Assembly (NCBI GenBank): GCA_903904615.1
Contig: CAIVDG010000005.1
Span: 1 to 6,392, forward strand
Length of the DNA stretch: 6,392 nucleotides
Origin: an uncultured Acidimicrobiaceae bacterium
GTDB taxonomy: Bacteria > Actinomycetota > Acidimicrobiia > Acidimicrobiales > Ilumatobacteraceae
Direction of reading: 5' to 3'
This document shows positions 1 through 5,582 of the stretch, one piece after another. The notes beneath the pieces are model-generated. The model was not told the origin of the DNA. It saw nothing but the letters and a program-made list of their open reading frames with translations, and ran no database searches. A program made the position numbers and the translations under genes. Each line of letters opens with the position of its first letter. Positions within the stretch are counted from its first letter, which is position 1.

Positions 1-376
1 CATCGTGAAGGTAGAACTCCATCAGATACGGCGGTTCTTCGTCTATGACTTGCCCGCAATGTGCAGCGGCAATCTCAAGTAGATGCCACGCCTCTACAGG
101 AAGAGAAGAAATCGTGAAACTCGACATGTCGCGCAGTGCAAAAGAGACACGAGTTCGTTCTGGCTTAACGGTCCACTGCTCAACACTGTCGCCAGGTGCT
201 GTGCGCAACAAACGCAAAGCTGTCTCTAACGCAGCGTTAATTTCCAACATGGTCTCGTGTTGACCGCCGATATCGGGATGGTGTCGTGCTGCCAATATTC
301 GCCACGCCGACCGAATTACTGCTTCGTTTGCGTCGTGTGGCACTCCGAGAACATCAAATGCGGAGCGCTCTGTCAC
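1..376 (-). CDS. J-domain (DnaJ-like) protein, C-terminus cut by window edge
   Basis: This reading frame opens with GTG at 376 and runs without a stop to position 1, so 125 residues are visible and the C-terminus is missing. Residues 5-55 look like a J domain: SAFDVLGVPHDA matches the usual 'YxxLGVxxxA' opening, and a helix II ends in AARHHPDIGG with the diagnostic His-Pro-Asp at 33-35. J domains stimulate the ATPase of DnaK-type Hsp70. No Gly/Phe-rich or zinc-finger region follows, so this is not canonical DnaJ. Residues about 65-125 (including SSLPVEAWHLLEIAAAH and EEPPYLMEFYLHD) form a second region I do not recognise. The start lies 5 nt past the stop of the upstream enoyl-CoA hydratase gene, which suggests co-transcription and perhaps translational coupling. 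A weak AGG sits 12 nt upstream of the GTG. The J-domain call is firm; the client and pathway are unknown. Confidence 0.8.
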   Translation of the reverse strand, partial: MTERSAFDVLGVPHDANEAVIRSAWRILAARHHPDIGGQHETMLEINAALETALRLLRTAPGDSVEQWTVKPERTRVSFALRDMSSFTISSLPVEAWHLLEIAAAHCGQVIDEEPPYLMEFYLHD

Positions 377-381
377 AACTA

Positions 382-1188
382 CTAGCGACCTTTGAAGTGA
401 GGCTGACGCTTCTCTATAAACGCGGCAACGCCTTCCTTGAAGTCTTGTGTACGAAACAAGGGAAGCAACTGCAAGAACACGTGGTGGACGTTCTGCTCGA
501 AGGTCTCGGTCTCGGCCGCACGCATCATTCGTTTGATGGCACGCACAGCCAATGGAGCGTTTGACGCAATCTCACCGGCCATCTCACGTGCTCTGTCCAT
601 CAATTGGTCGGCAGGAACCACGTCATTCACAAGTCCAAGTTCAAGGCATTCCGCCGCATTGAGTGTTCGCCCAGTGAACGCAATTTCGGCAGCACGTGCA
701 TAACCCACTATTCGGGGAAGCAGCCATGTGCCACCACTTTCAGGCAAGATTCCACGCTTCGCGAAGCCGGGCGCCATTTTTGATGTGTCTGCGGCAATTC
801 TGATGTCACAACCCAATGCGATATCAAGGCCGTATCCAGCAGCTCCACCATTCAGTGCACAGATCACGGGCGTGTCGATTCCATGCAACACAATTGGTGG
901 TGTGTCGCGGATATTGATCTCCACCATGTTTGCGCCAGTGTCGTCTAAGACTCCGAGCGATTCGGTTTTCCCCGCTTGAGAACCCAGGTCGAGTCCGGCA
1001 CAGAATGCTCGTCCAGCGCCAGTGAGGATGATGCAGCGAACGTCGGGATTCTTGTCTGCTTCGAGAAACTTCTCTGACATCAGTTCCAGCATCTTGCCGG
1101 AGATGGTGTTCATACGCCCTGGTGCGTTCAGGGTAATTATTCCGATGTGGTCGGAGATTTCGAGCAGTACTTCATCTTCATGTGCCAT
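382..1188 (-). CDS. enoyl-CoA hydratase/isomerase (crotonase) family protein
   Basis: This is a 268-residue protein of full crotonase length. It has the first oxyanion-hole segment GRAFCAGLDL (59-68), the second, NGGAAGYGLDIALGCD (113-128), and the segment PESGGTWLLPR (149-159). A C-terminal tail with KEGVAAFIEKRQPHF is typical of the family. Members act in the cytoplasm on acyl-CoA thioesters, in beta-oxidation or in aromatic and branched-acid breakdown. By my alignment the two glutamates of classical hydratases (rat mitochondrial E144 and E164) are Asp122 and Phe142. Glu150 sits where PaaG/Eci-like isomerases carry an acidic residue. An isomerase or other crotonase reaction is therefore as likely as hydration, and the substrate cannot be read from sequence. 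The ATG at 1188 is chosen because it gives the normal N-terminus and has a promoter-like TAGTTT just upstream. It is probably the first gene of an operon with the J-domain gene. Confidence 0.92.
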   Translation of the reverse strand: MAHEDEVLLEISDHIGIITLNAPGRMNTISGKMLELMSEKFLEADKNPDVRCIILTGAGRAFCAGLDLGSQAGKTESLGVLDDTGANMVEINIRDTPPIVLHGIDTPVICALNGGAAGYGLDIALGCDIRIAADTSKMAPGFAKRGILPESGGTWLLPRIVGYARAAEIAFTGRTLNAAECLELGLVNDVVPADQLMDRAREMAGEIASNAPLAVRAIKRMMRAAETETFEQNVHHVFLQLLPLFRTQDFKEGVAAFIEKRQPHFKGR

Positions 1189-1194
1189 GCGGGC

Positions 1195-1222
1195 AAACTA
1201 GCAAGCATGACCGCATCATCAA
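1195..1222 (-). promoter_or_regulatory. candidate leaderless promoter for the crotonase gene
   Basis: Reading the minus strand, TTGATG (1222-1217) and TAGTTT (1200-1195) are separated by 16 nt, and TAGTTT ends 6 nt before the ATG at 1188. This is the geometry of a sigma-70-type promoter that starts transcription at or next to the start codon, common in actinobacteria. No Shine-Dalgarno is present. The -35 part lies inside codons 4-6 of the divergent phosphatase gene. Seen by eye only. Confidence 0.4.
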
Positions 1223-1902
1223 CCACCCAGAACCCAGACGCCACCAGCGTTCCGCAACCCACTCTCGACCCATCCGTTGGCGATGCCTGCAGAGTGCTTC
1301 TCATTCGACATGGTCGAAGCGCTGACATTGTTCCGGGAAGTTCAGACAGCGTTGATCCTCCGCTTCATACTGAAGGAGAACAACAAGCTCTCCTGCTTGG
1401 ACAGCGCTTGTCGAAGACCCGTATTGATGCTGTGTATTCCAGCCACCTCAAGCGAGCCTTCAACACGGCAGAAGCCGTGTCTGAACATCACGATCTGCCA
1501 GTCGGAGTTTTCGAGGATCTTGAAGAAGTGCGTCTAGGAGATTGGAGCCACGGAGAGTTCCGACGCCGCGCTGCCATACAAGACCCAGAGTTCTTGGAGT
1601 GGCGCCTACGAGGTACGTGGGATGGCATTCCCAATGGTGAGGGTGATGAGGCATTCCGATTGCGTGTGGCTAATCGCATTCACGATTTGGCAAGTAAGCA
1701 CCGTGGCGAAACCATTGCGGTGGTGTGCCACGGCGGAGTAATCAACGCTTTCCTCGCCCACATTCTTGGAACTGAACGGTCTCTATGGATGATGGTAGAG
1801 AACACGAGCATTTCGACAGTGAACATCTCGGACACCGTCAACGTCATTGGCCTGAATGATTGTTCGCATCTGTACGACATCATTCATTCGGTTGGTCGCT
1901 AA
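1207..1902 (+). CDS. histidine phosphatase superfamily (phosphoglycerate mutase-like) protein
   Basis: The protein is 231 residues from the ATG at 1207. It shows the full histidine-phosphatase signature: LLIRHGRS (31-38) with nucleophilic His35, SSHLKRAFNTAEA (78-90) with the phosphate-binding Arg83, EEVRLGDWSHGEF (106-118) with probable acid Glu107, and VVCHGGVINAFL (172-183) with the second His175. Members are cytoplasmic phosphohydrolases or mutases acting through a phosphohistidine; the substrate here is unknown. Residues 1-27 are a low-complexity Ser/Thr/Pro-rich lead-in. In-frame ATGs at 1147 and 1180 would make the gene overlap the divergent crotonase gene and add nothing conserved, so 1207 is preferred. 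There is no Shine-Dalgarno, and only 18 bp separate the two divergent start codons. The stop overlaps the stop of ctaA on the other strand. Confidence 0.9.
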   Translation: MTASSTTQNPDATSVPQPTLDPSVGDACRVLLIRHGRSADIVPGSSDSVDPPLHTEGEQQALLLGQRLSKTRIDAVYSSHLKRAFNTAEAVSEHHDLPVGVFEDLEEVRLGDWSHGEFRRRAAIQDPEFLEWRLRGTWDGIPNGEGDEAFRLRVANRIHDLASKHRGETIAVVCHGGVINAFLAHILGTERSLWMMVENTSISTVNISDTVNVIGLNDCSHLYDIIHSVGR

Positions 1903-2780
1903 GACACACCAATCGTCTTCGGAAGCGGAACGTACAGCGTATTCAGTACCGCGATAAAGAAACTGACAGCACCGACAATGTGAGCGGCAACGAGAACAAC
2001 CGGCACTCCAGTGAAGTACTGCAGGTAACCAATACCGCCCTGAGTGACTGCCACAAAGGCCAGAGAGTTCAGCGACTCTCGAAGTTCAATGTCGCCACTC
2101 TTTCGCACTGAGAACATGAAATAGATGAGCGTTCCAACTGCGGTGAGCACAGAGACACTGTGAACACGGGCAACCGTTACTAATTCGAAACCGAAACGAA
2201 CAGCATCTTCACCACCAGCATGAGGTCCAGTCGCCGTGACGACAGTTCCCGTCACAATCGCAACAAGTGACGCCACGACTAATGCGCCATGAAGCAAGCG
2301 ATATTGGCGAGGAACAACGCGCCACCAAGGCGACTGCTGGGACACTGCGGCTCGTCGATACAGCAAGAGTGCGCAAGCGATAAGAACAAGAGAAACCAAG
2401 AAGTGCGCCATATTGGCGTATGGGTTCAATCCGGTCAGTACAACGATTCCGCCAATAACAATCTGGGCGAGAACTCCAACAACAAGGCTCCATCCCAGGA
2501 GTACAAGATCGCGCCTATGTGGACGACGAATATGCGCAAGAAGAACAGCGGCAATCACGCTGGCCGATACAACCCCGGTGAATAAACGATTGGCTTGTTC
2601 GATGAATGTATGCCCCGTGGAGACATCGACAAAACGTTCCTCATTACAGCGGGGCCAGTCACTGCAGCCCAATCCTGATCCAGTGAGCCGTACTAAAGCA
2701 CCGGTAAAAACGATGACGCACAATGAACCCAACGCAGCCCCGGTGACTATCCGAAAAGTTTTCTCCGATACACGTGCCAC
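1899..2780 (-). CDS. ctaA: heme A synthase (CtaA/COX15 family)
   Basis: This 293-residue membrane protein has eight hydrophobic segments (about 12-31, 66-84, 94-117, 121-142, 161-183, 203-224, 238-258, 262-284). The first loop carries GALVRLTGSGLGCSDWPRC (27-45), including the paired cysteines Cys39 and Cys45. Conserved His126 (AHFLVS), His207 (ARVHSVSV) and His267 (AAHIVGAV) fit heme ligands, and GPHAGG lies at 185-190. The enzyme oxidises the C8 methyl of heme O to make heme A for aa3-type cytochrome oxidase. Glu61 is in the expected place (IEQANRLFTG), but the usual first His ligand is Asn64. From memory, actinobacterial CtaA proteins often read 'E..NR' here, so this is probably lineage-typical. 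The start is GTG at 2780, with TACAGT 6 nt upstream and no Shine-Dalgarno at a usable distance. No other cytochrome oxidase gene is in the window. Confidence 0.93.
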   Translation of the reverse strand: MARVSEKTFRIVTGAALGSLCVIVFTGALVRLTGSGLGCSDWPRCNEERFVDVSTGHTFIEQANRLFTGVVSASVIAAVLLAHIRRPHRRDLVLLGWSLVVGVLAQIVIGGIVVLTGLNPYANMAHFLVSLVLIACALLLYRRAAVSQQSPWWRVVPRQYRLLHGALVVASLVAIVTGTVVTATGPHAGGEDAVRFGFELVTVARVHSVSVLTAVGTLIYFMFSVRKSGDIELRESLNSLAFVAVTQGGIGYLQYFTGVPVVLVAAHIVGAVSFFIAVLNTLYVPLPKTIGVS

Positions 2781-2786
2781 GCCTTG

Positions 2787-2792
2787 ACTGTA
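2787..2792 (-). promoter_or_regulatory. candidate -10 element of a leaderless ctaA promoter
   Basis: On the minus strand TACAGT (2792-2787) ends 6 nt before the GTG start at 2780 and matches TATAAT at four of six positions, including the three key bases. I found no convincing -35 hexamer at 16-18 nt. The AAGG next to the GTG is too close to serve as a Shine-Dalgarno. Confidence 0.35.
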
Positions 2793-2842
2793 GGGCTCCG
2801 CAGGCGAAGAGGCCCACTTTCAGACCCAGTCAGGAAAGTGGC

Positions 2843-2848
2843 TACGGT
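2843..2848 (+). promoter_or_regulatory. candidate -10 element for the uncharacterised gene at 2856
   Basis: TACGGT fits TANNNT and ends 7 nt before the ATG at 2856, as expected for a leaderless transcript. The -35 region is weak. A purine run GGAAAG at 2833-2838 is too far upstream to serve as a ribosome binding site for that ATG. Confidence 0.3.
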
Positions 2849-2855
2849 CACAGTC

Positions 2856-3965
2856 ATGATTACATCGTTCGATGACTATCCCATTCACCAAACATGGCAA
2901 CCGGTGGCCCACCCAGAGTCGGGCGACCCCAGTCACTATGACAGATATTTTTTCAACGGATACTCACGCGATGGTTCTGTTTTCTTTGCTTTAGCAATGG
3001 GTTTGTATCCAAATCGACACGTAATGGATACGTCGTTCAGCGTAATTAAAAACGGTGAACAAATTAATCTTCACGCTTCTGCACGTGCTCCGTTCGATCG
3101 AATGAAATGCACAACCGTCGGACCCGTCAGCATCGACATTGTTGAACCACTAAAGAAACACCACATCACAGTCTCTTCGCCAGAACATGGCATCACCGCA
3201 GATCTTCATTTCACCGCTACGTCTCTCCCCTATGAAGAACCGCCATTCCTTGCAAGTACCGGCAACAGAACCACTATGCATTACACGCGGCTCACCCAGC
3301 TCGGTTCATGGAGTGGACACATCGAAATTGATGGTGAAAAAATAGAGATTGACAGTCGAGACATTGTCGGGTCTCGCGACAGGTCGTGGGGCATTCGAGG
3401 AATTGGAGAGCGCGTCCAAATGGGTGCACCAGTAGCGCACGCACCACAGTTCTACTGGTTATGGGCTCCTGTTTGCTTTGACACCTTCGGAACCATGTTC
3501 GATGTCAATGAGTTCTCCGATGGGGAACGTTGGCACCAGTCCGGTGCTCTACTCACAGGTCCAGACACCATCCAGCATGCACATTCTCTTTCCTACAACT
3601 TCGAATGGGAACCCGGCACTCGACGTGCACAGCGCTTCACACTCGATTACCAATTCGCATCATCCTCTGCGACTCTTACCTTTGAACCCATCGTTCATTT
3701 TCAAATGTTTGGCCTCGGCTACCTTCATCCCGAATGGAGCCACGGAACATGGAAGGGAGAACTTGTAGTTGATTCCGATCGGTTCACACTCCCCGTTCAG
3801 GACCCATTGGCCATGCATCATCTCCACGTTCAAACCTTGAGCCGCGTTCGCTTTTCGTCGTCAACCGGCGAGACCCATGAAGGCATTGGTGTCCTTGAGA
3901 CGCTCGTCCTGGGGGCCCATCAGCCGTCTGGCTTCACCGGAATCTCTGACGGCTTCACCCTCTAG
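2856..3965 (+). CDS. uncharacterised protein, probable lipocalin/CrtC-AttH-like (DUF7064/DUF7065-type) family
   Basis: This 369-residue soluble protein has no signal peptide or membrane segment. The pattern is one I associate with a widespread but uncharacterised family in mycobacteria and other actinobacteria. It includes IHQTWQPVAHP (10-20), HYDRYFFNGYSRDG (27-40), YPNRHVMDTSFSV (51-63), HASARAPFDR (73-82), an acidic VEPLKKHHI stretch (96-104), TRLTQLGSWSGHIEIDG (144-160) and GSRDRSWGIRG (172-182). The second half is rich in alternating beta strands and aromatics, as in two tandem lipocalin-like halves (AttH/CrtC type). The DUF assignment is from memory. Function is unknown; a hydrophobic ligand or a sterol- or lipid-related substrate would suit such a fold, but that is inference. 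The ATG at 2856 is chosen because residues upstream of it (reachable from a TTG at 2784 or a GTG at 2838) are Arg/Val-rich and unlike the family start. It is divergent from ctaA with 75 bp between starts. Confidence 0.75.
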   Translation: MITSFDDYPIHQTWQPVAHPESGDPSHYDRYFFNGYSRDGSVFFALAMGLYPNRHVMDTSFSVIKNGEQINLHASARAPFDRMKCTTVGPVSIDIVEPLKKHHITVSSPEHGITADLHFTATSLPYEEPPFLASTGNRTTMHYTRLTQLGSWSGHIEIDGEKIEIDSRDIVGSRDRSWGIRGIGERVQMGAPVAHAPQFYWLWAPVCFDTFGTMFDVNEFSDGERWHQSGALLTGPDTIQHAHSLSYNFEWEPGTRRAQRFTLDYQFASSSATLTFEPIVHFQMFGLGYLHPEWSHGTWKGELVVDSDRFTLPVQDPLAMHHLHVQTLSRVRFSSSTGETHEGIGVLETLVLGAHQPSGFTGISDGFTL

Positions 3966-3975
3966 AACCTTCTAG
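3962..3975. repeat. short inverted repeat over the stop codon
   Basis: CTAGAA (3962-3967) and TTCTAG (3970-3975) form a 6-bp inverted repeat with a 2-bp centre, so two TCTAGA hexamers lie 10 bp apart. It overlaps the TAG stop of the preceding gene. It could be a protein-binding site or chance; as RNA the loop is too tight for more than about 5 bp. Confidence 0.3.
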
Positions 3976-4001
3976 ACACCCAACAGAGCCCTCTCTTTCC
4001 G

Positions 4002-4023
4002 TACCCAAGCATCACTTTGGGTA
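4002..4023 (+). terminator. weak hairpin, possible terminator of the upstream gene
   Basis: TACCCAA and TTGGGTA form a perfect 7-bp stem with an 8-nt loop, 37 nt after the stop codon of the uncharacterised gene. No T-run follows, so it is not a standard intrinsic terminator. It may stabilise the 3' end or belong to the leader of the next gene. Confidence 0.25.
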
Positions 4024-4127
4024 GTTGACTGACCACTAGCACCACGGAGAGTGGTTTCCTAAACATTTTCTGTGAGAAATCACTCAAGTTCTGCCCAACC
4101 CTGCCGATCCCTATTGCGGATCAACAA

Positions 4128-4132
4128 GGGAG
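4128..4132 (+). promoter_or_regulatory. Shine-Dalgarno of the M23 peptidase gene
   Basis: GGGAG lies 7 nt before the ATG at 4140 and is the clearest ribosome binding site in the window. It fixes this ATG as the start. AGGGA (4127-4131) can pair with TCCCT (4108-4112), which would hide the site. Confidence 0.6.
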
Positions 4133-4139
4133 CAGACAG

Positions 4140-5522
4140 ATGTCTCACAACCGTTCACACTTCATCACTCGCATCGCACTGGCTACAGCAGTAGCTGGCA
4201 TGGCCCTCATTGCAGTCCCTGGAACCGCCCAGGCCGCAACAGCAAACAACGTTTCTGTAGTTGCTGGCGCCAAGACCGCACCAGGCCAACCAAAGTTTGG
4301 TGACCAGGGAGCCCACGTTGTGGCCGTGCAACAGGCCATCTTGCGAAATGGCTTCACACTCAAGGGTGGCGCCACGGGCATCTTCGACAAGCGAACCCTT
4401 ACTGCTCTTAAGACATTCCAAAAAGTTGTCGGTCTTAAGGTGACCGGCGTCGTTGATGCTGCCACAGCCAAGGTCTTGAAAGTTGCTGCTGCTCCCACCA
4501 CGACACCAGCACCTTCCACCACTGCTGCCCCAACAACAACCGTTGCGCCCACCACCACGGTTCCTGCAATCACATACCCACTCACAGCACAAACACTTCC
4601 CGTTCGCGGAAACCGTGGCGATGCAGTTCGTGTTGTTCAGACTGCTCTTCAACGTGCTGGCATGACAGTTCGCGGTGGCATTGACGGAATGTTCGGATCC
4701 GGAACCACTTCCACTCTCCAGGCCTTTCAGACAGCCAAGGGTCTTCCAGTAACTGGTCTGCTCGATACAGCAACCGCATCTGCACTCGCTCTCATCGCAC
4801 CAGCACCAGTTCCAGCGCCAGTCGCCGCACCCGTTGCCGCGCCAGCGCCATCAAACTTCCTCACCACACTTCCCGTTCGCGGTAATCGCGGAAACGCAGT
4901 AGTAGTTGTTCAGACTGCTCTGGTCGCAGCAGGAATAACCGTTAAGGGTGGAGTTGATGGAGTCTTCGGTGGTGCTACCACTGTTGCCATTCAGGCATTT
5001 CAAACCGCAAAGGGAATCGTCGCAACAGGAAAACTCGACACTCGTACCGGAATTGCGCTTGGCGTAGTTGCTCCCCCAGCAGTTCAAATCTCTGTGTTCC
5101 CAGTACAAGGACCTTGTTCATTCGAAAACACTTGGCATGCCCCACGTGGCGGCGGACGTCTTCACATCGGAGTTGACATCATTGCCAAGGAAGGGAACCT
5201 CATCTACGCAGTGGCTGATGGAACAATCACAAAGACATACAGCACCGCGACTGATCGCCTTGCAGGCAATGGTGTCCGTTTAACCACAGCAAATGGCACG
5301 TACTTCTTCTACGGACATTTCAAGGCCATCGCCGAAGGAATCACCGTAGGAACAAAAGTAAAAGCTGGTCAAGTAATTGGATACAACGGCAAGACCGGTG
5401 GCACAAATACACCTCACCTCCACTTCGAAGTTCATCCATTCGGTGGAGAAGCCGTAGATCCAACGGCAATTGTTGCTGCAGTCGATGCCTGCAACGTCAC
5501 CACTCCTCTTCCGATTCCATAA
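4140..5522 (+). CDS. secreted M23 (LytM-type) peptidase with three peptidoglycan-binding domains
   Basis: The 460-residue protein begins with a Sec signal peptide: basic start, hydrophobic core about 12-27, and cleavage likely after Ala-Gln-Ala at 30-32. Three PG-binding-1 type domains follow at about 53-113, 153-216 and 244-307. They are joined by a Thr/Pro/Ala linker (117-143) and a Pro/Ala/Val linker (220-238). The C-terminal M23 domain (about 320-450) keeps the zinc and catalytic motifs: HIGVD (His342, Asp346), YGHF (His393) and HLH (His426, His428). It should therefore be an active metallo-endopeptidase cutting peptide cross-links in the wall. Cys326 and Cys451 flank the catalytic domain and could form a disulfide outside the cell. 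It is a single gene: a non-coding leader and Shine-Dalgarno lie upstream and a strong terminator downstream. Wall growth, division or daughter-cell separation are plausible roles, but which bond it cleaves cannot be told. Confidence 0.93.
   Translation: MSHNRSHFITRIALATAVAGMALIAVPGTAQAATANNVSVVAGAKTAPGQPKFGDQGAHVVAVQQAILRNGFTLKGGATGIFDKRTLTALKTFQKVVGLKVTGVVDAATAKVLKVAAAPTTTPAPSTTAAPTTTVAPTTTVPAITYPLTAQTLPVRGNRGDAVRVVQTALQRAGMTVRGGIDGMFGSGTTSTLQAFQTAKGLPVTGLLDTATASALALIAPAPVPAPVAAPVAAPAPSNFLTTLPVRGNRGNAVVVVQTALVAAGITVKGGVDGVFGGATTVAIQAFQTAKGIVATGKLDTRTGIALGVVAPPAVQISVFPVQGPCSFENTWHAPRGGGRLHIGVDIIAKEGNLIYAVADGTITKTYSTATDRLAGNGVRLTTANGTYFFYGHFKAIAEGITVGTKVKAGQVIGYNGKTGGTNTPHLHFEVHPFGGEAVDPTAIVAAVDACNVTTPLPIP
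4596..5060 (+). repeat. in-frame tandem duplication of peptidoglycan-binding domains 2 and 3
   Basis: Units 4596-4787 and 4869-5060 are offset by exactly 273 bp (91 codons). By my hand count 44 of 64 residues match, and DNA blocks such as ACTTCCCGTTCGCGG and GTTGTTCAGACTGCTCT are identical. Domain 1 is clearly more diverged. This points to a later internal duplication of one domain with its linker. Confidence 0.75.
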
Positions 5523-5538
5523 CGGAACAACACAATCG

Positions 5539-5578
5539 CTCCCGGTTTGCCACTGATCCAAGGCGAACCGGGGGTTTT
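5539..5578 (+). terminator. intrinsic terminator after the M23 peptidase gene
   Basis: CCCGGTTTGCC (5541-5551) pairs with GGCGAACCGGG (5562-5572) with one G-U wobble around a 10-nt loop. The stem can extend two more pairs outward to 5539 and 5574. It is followed at once by TTTT (5575-5578) and a T-rich tail. It starts 16 nt after the stop at 5522 and separates two convergent genes. In the minus direction no T-run follows the stem, so it serves mainly the plus-strand gene. Confidence 0.88.
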
Positions 5579-5582
5579 GTGT

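Larger units (their letters stand above)
3966..4139 (+). promoter_or_regulatory. non-coding leader/promoter region of the M23 peptidase gene
   Basis: No gene fits this 174-nt stretch. It holds a series of short perfect hairpins: TACCCAA/TTGGGTA (4002-4008 with 4017-4023), ACCACT/AGTGGT (4032-4037 with 4050-4055), GTGA-GAAA-TCAC with a GNRA-type tetraloop (4072-4083), and GATCC/GGATC (4106-4110 with 4118-4122). A TTGACT at 4025-4030 resembles a -35 box, but no good -10 follows at 16-18 nt, so the transcription start is not assignable. I do not recognise a known riboswitch class. Confidence 0.45.

Noticed and set aside
45..564. Plus-strand small open frames at the left end
   Set aside because: They lie antisense to the J-domain and crotonase genes, both of which show clear motifs on the minus strand.
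1147..1206. Upstream start for the histidine phosphatase
   Set aside because: ATGs at 1147 and 1180 would overlap the divergent crotonase gene, and the added residues simply read its antisense. No conserved sequence is gained.
2784..2855. Longer N-terminus for the uncharacterised gene
   Set aside because: The frame is open from a TTG at 2784, but the extra 24 residues are Arg/Val-rich, start almost at the ctaA start codon and lack a ribosome binding site. The family-like sequence begins just after the ATG at 2856.
4025..4066. Sigma-70 promoter for the peptidase using TTGACT at 4025-4030
   Set aside because: The position 17 nt downstream reads AGAGTG, not a -10 box, and the nearest A/T-rich hexamer (around 4060) is about 29 nt away.
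3966..4139. ydaO/yuaA (c-di-AMP) riboswitch upstream of a wall hydrolase
   Set aside because: This class often precedes actinobacterial wall hydrolases, so I looked for its conserved GGGGGAACC, GGGGUGAAU and CCCGUCAGCUAACC blocks. None is present.
4490..4575. Thr/Pro codon repeats as a CRISPR or satellite array
   Set aside because: They are irregular in-frame ACC/CCA/GCT codons of a linker between secreted domains, without constant repeats or spacers.
4145..4652. Long minus-strand open frames opposite the peptidase
   Set aside because: They are Val/Ala/Gly- or Cys/Ser/Gly-rich antisense readings of the signal peptide, first domain and Thr/Pro linker. They have no recognisable domain, and the plus strand has a complete secreted enzyme.
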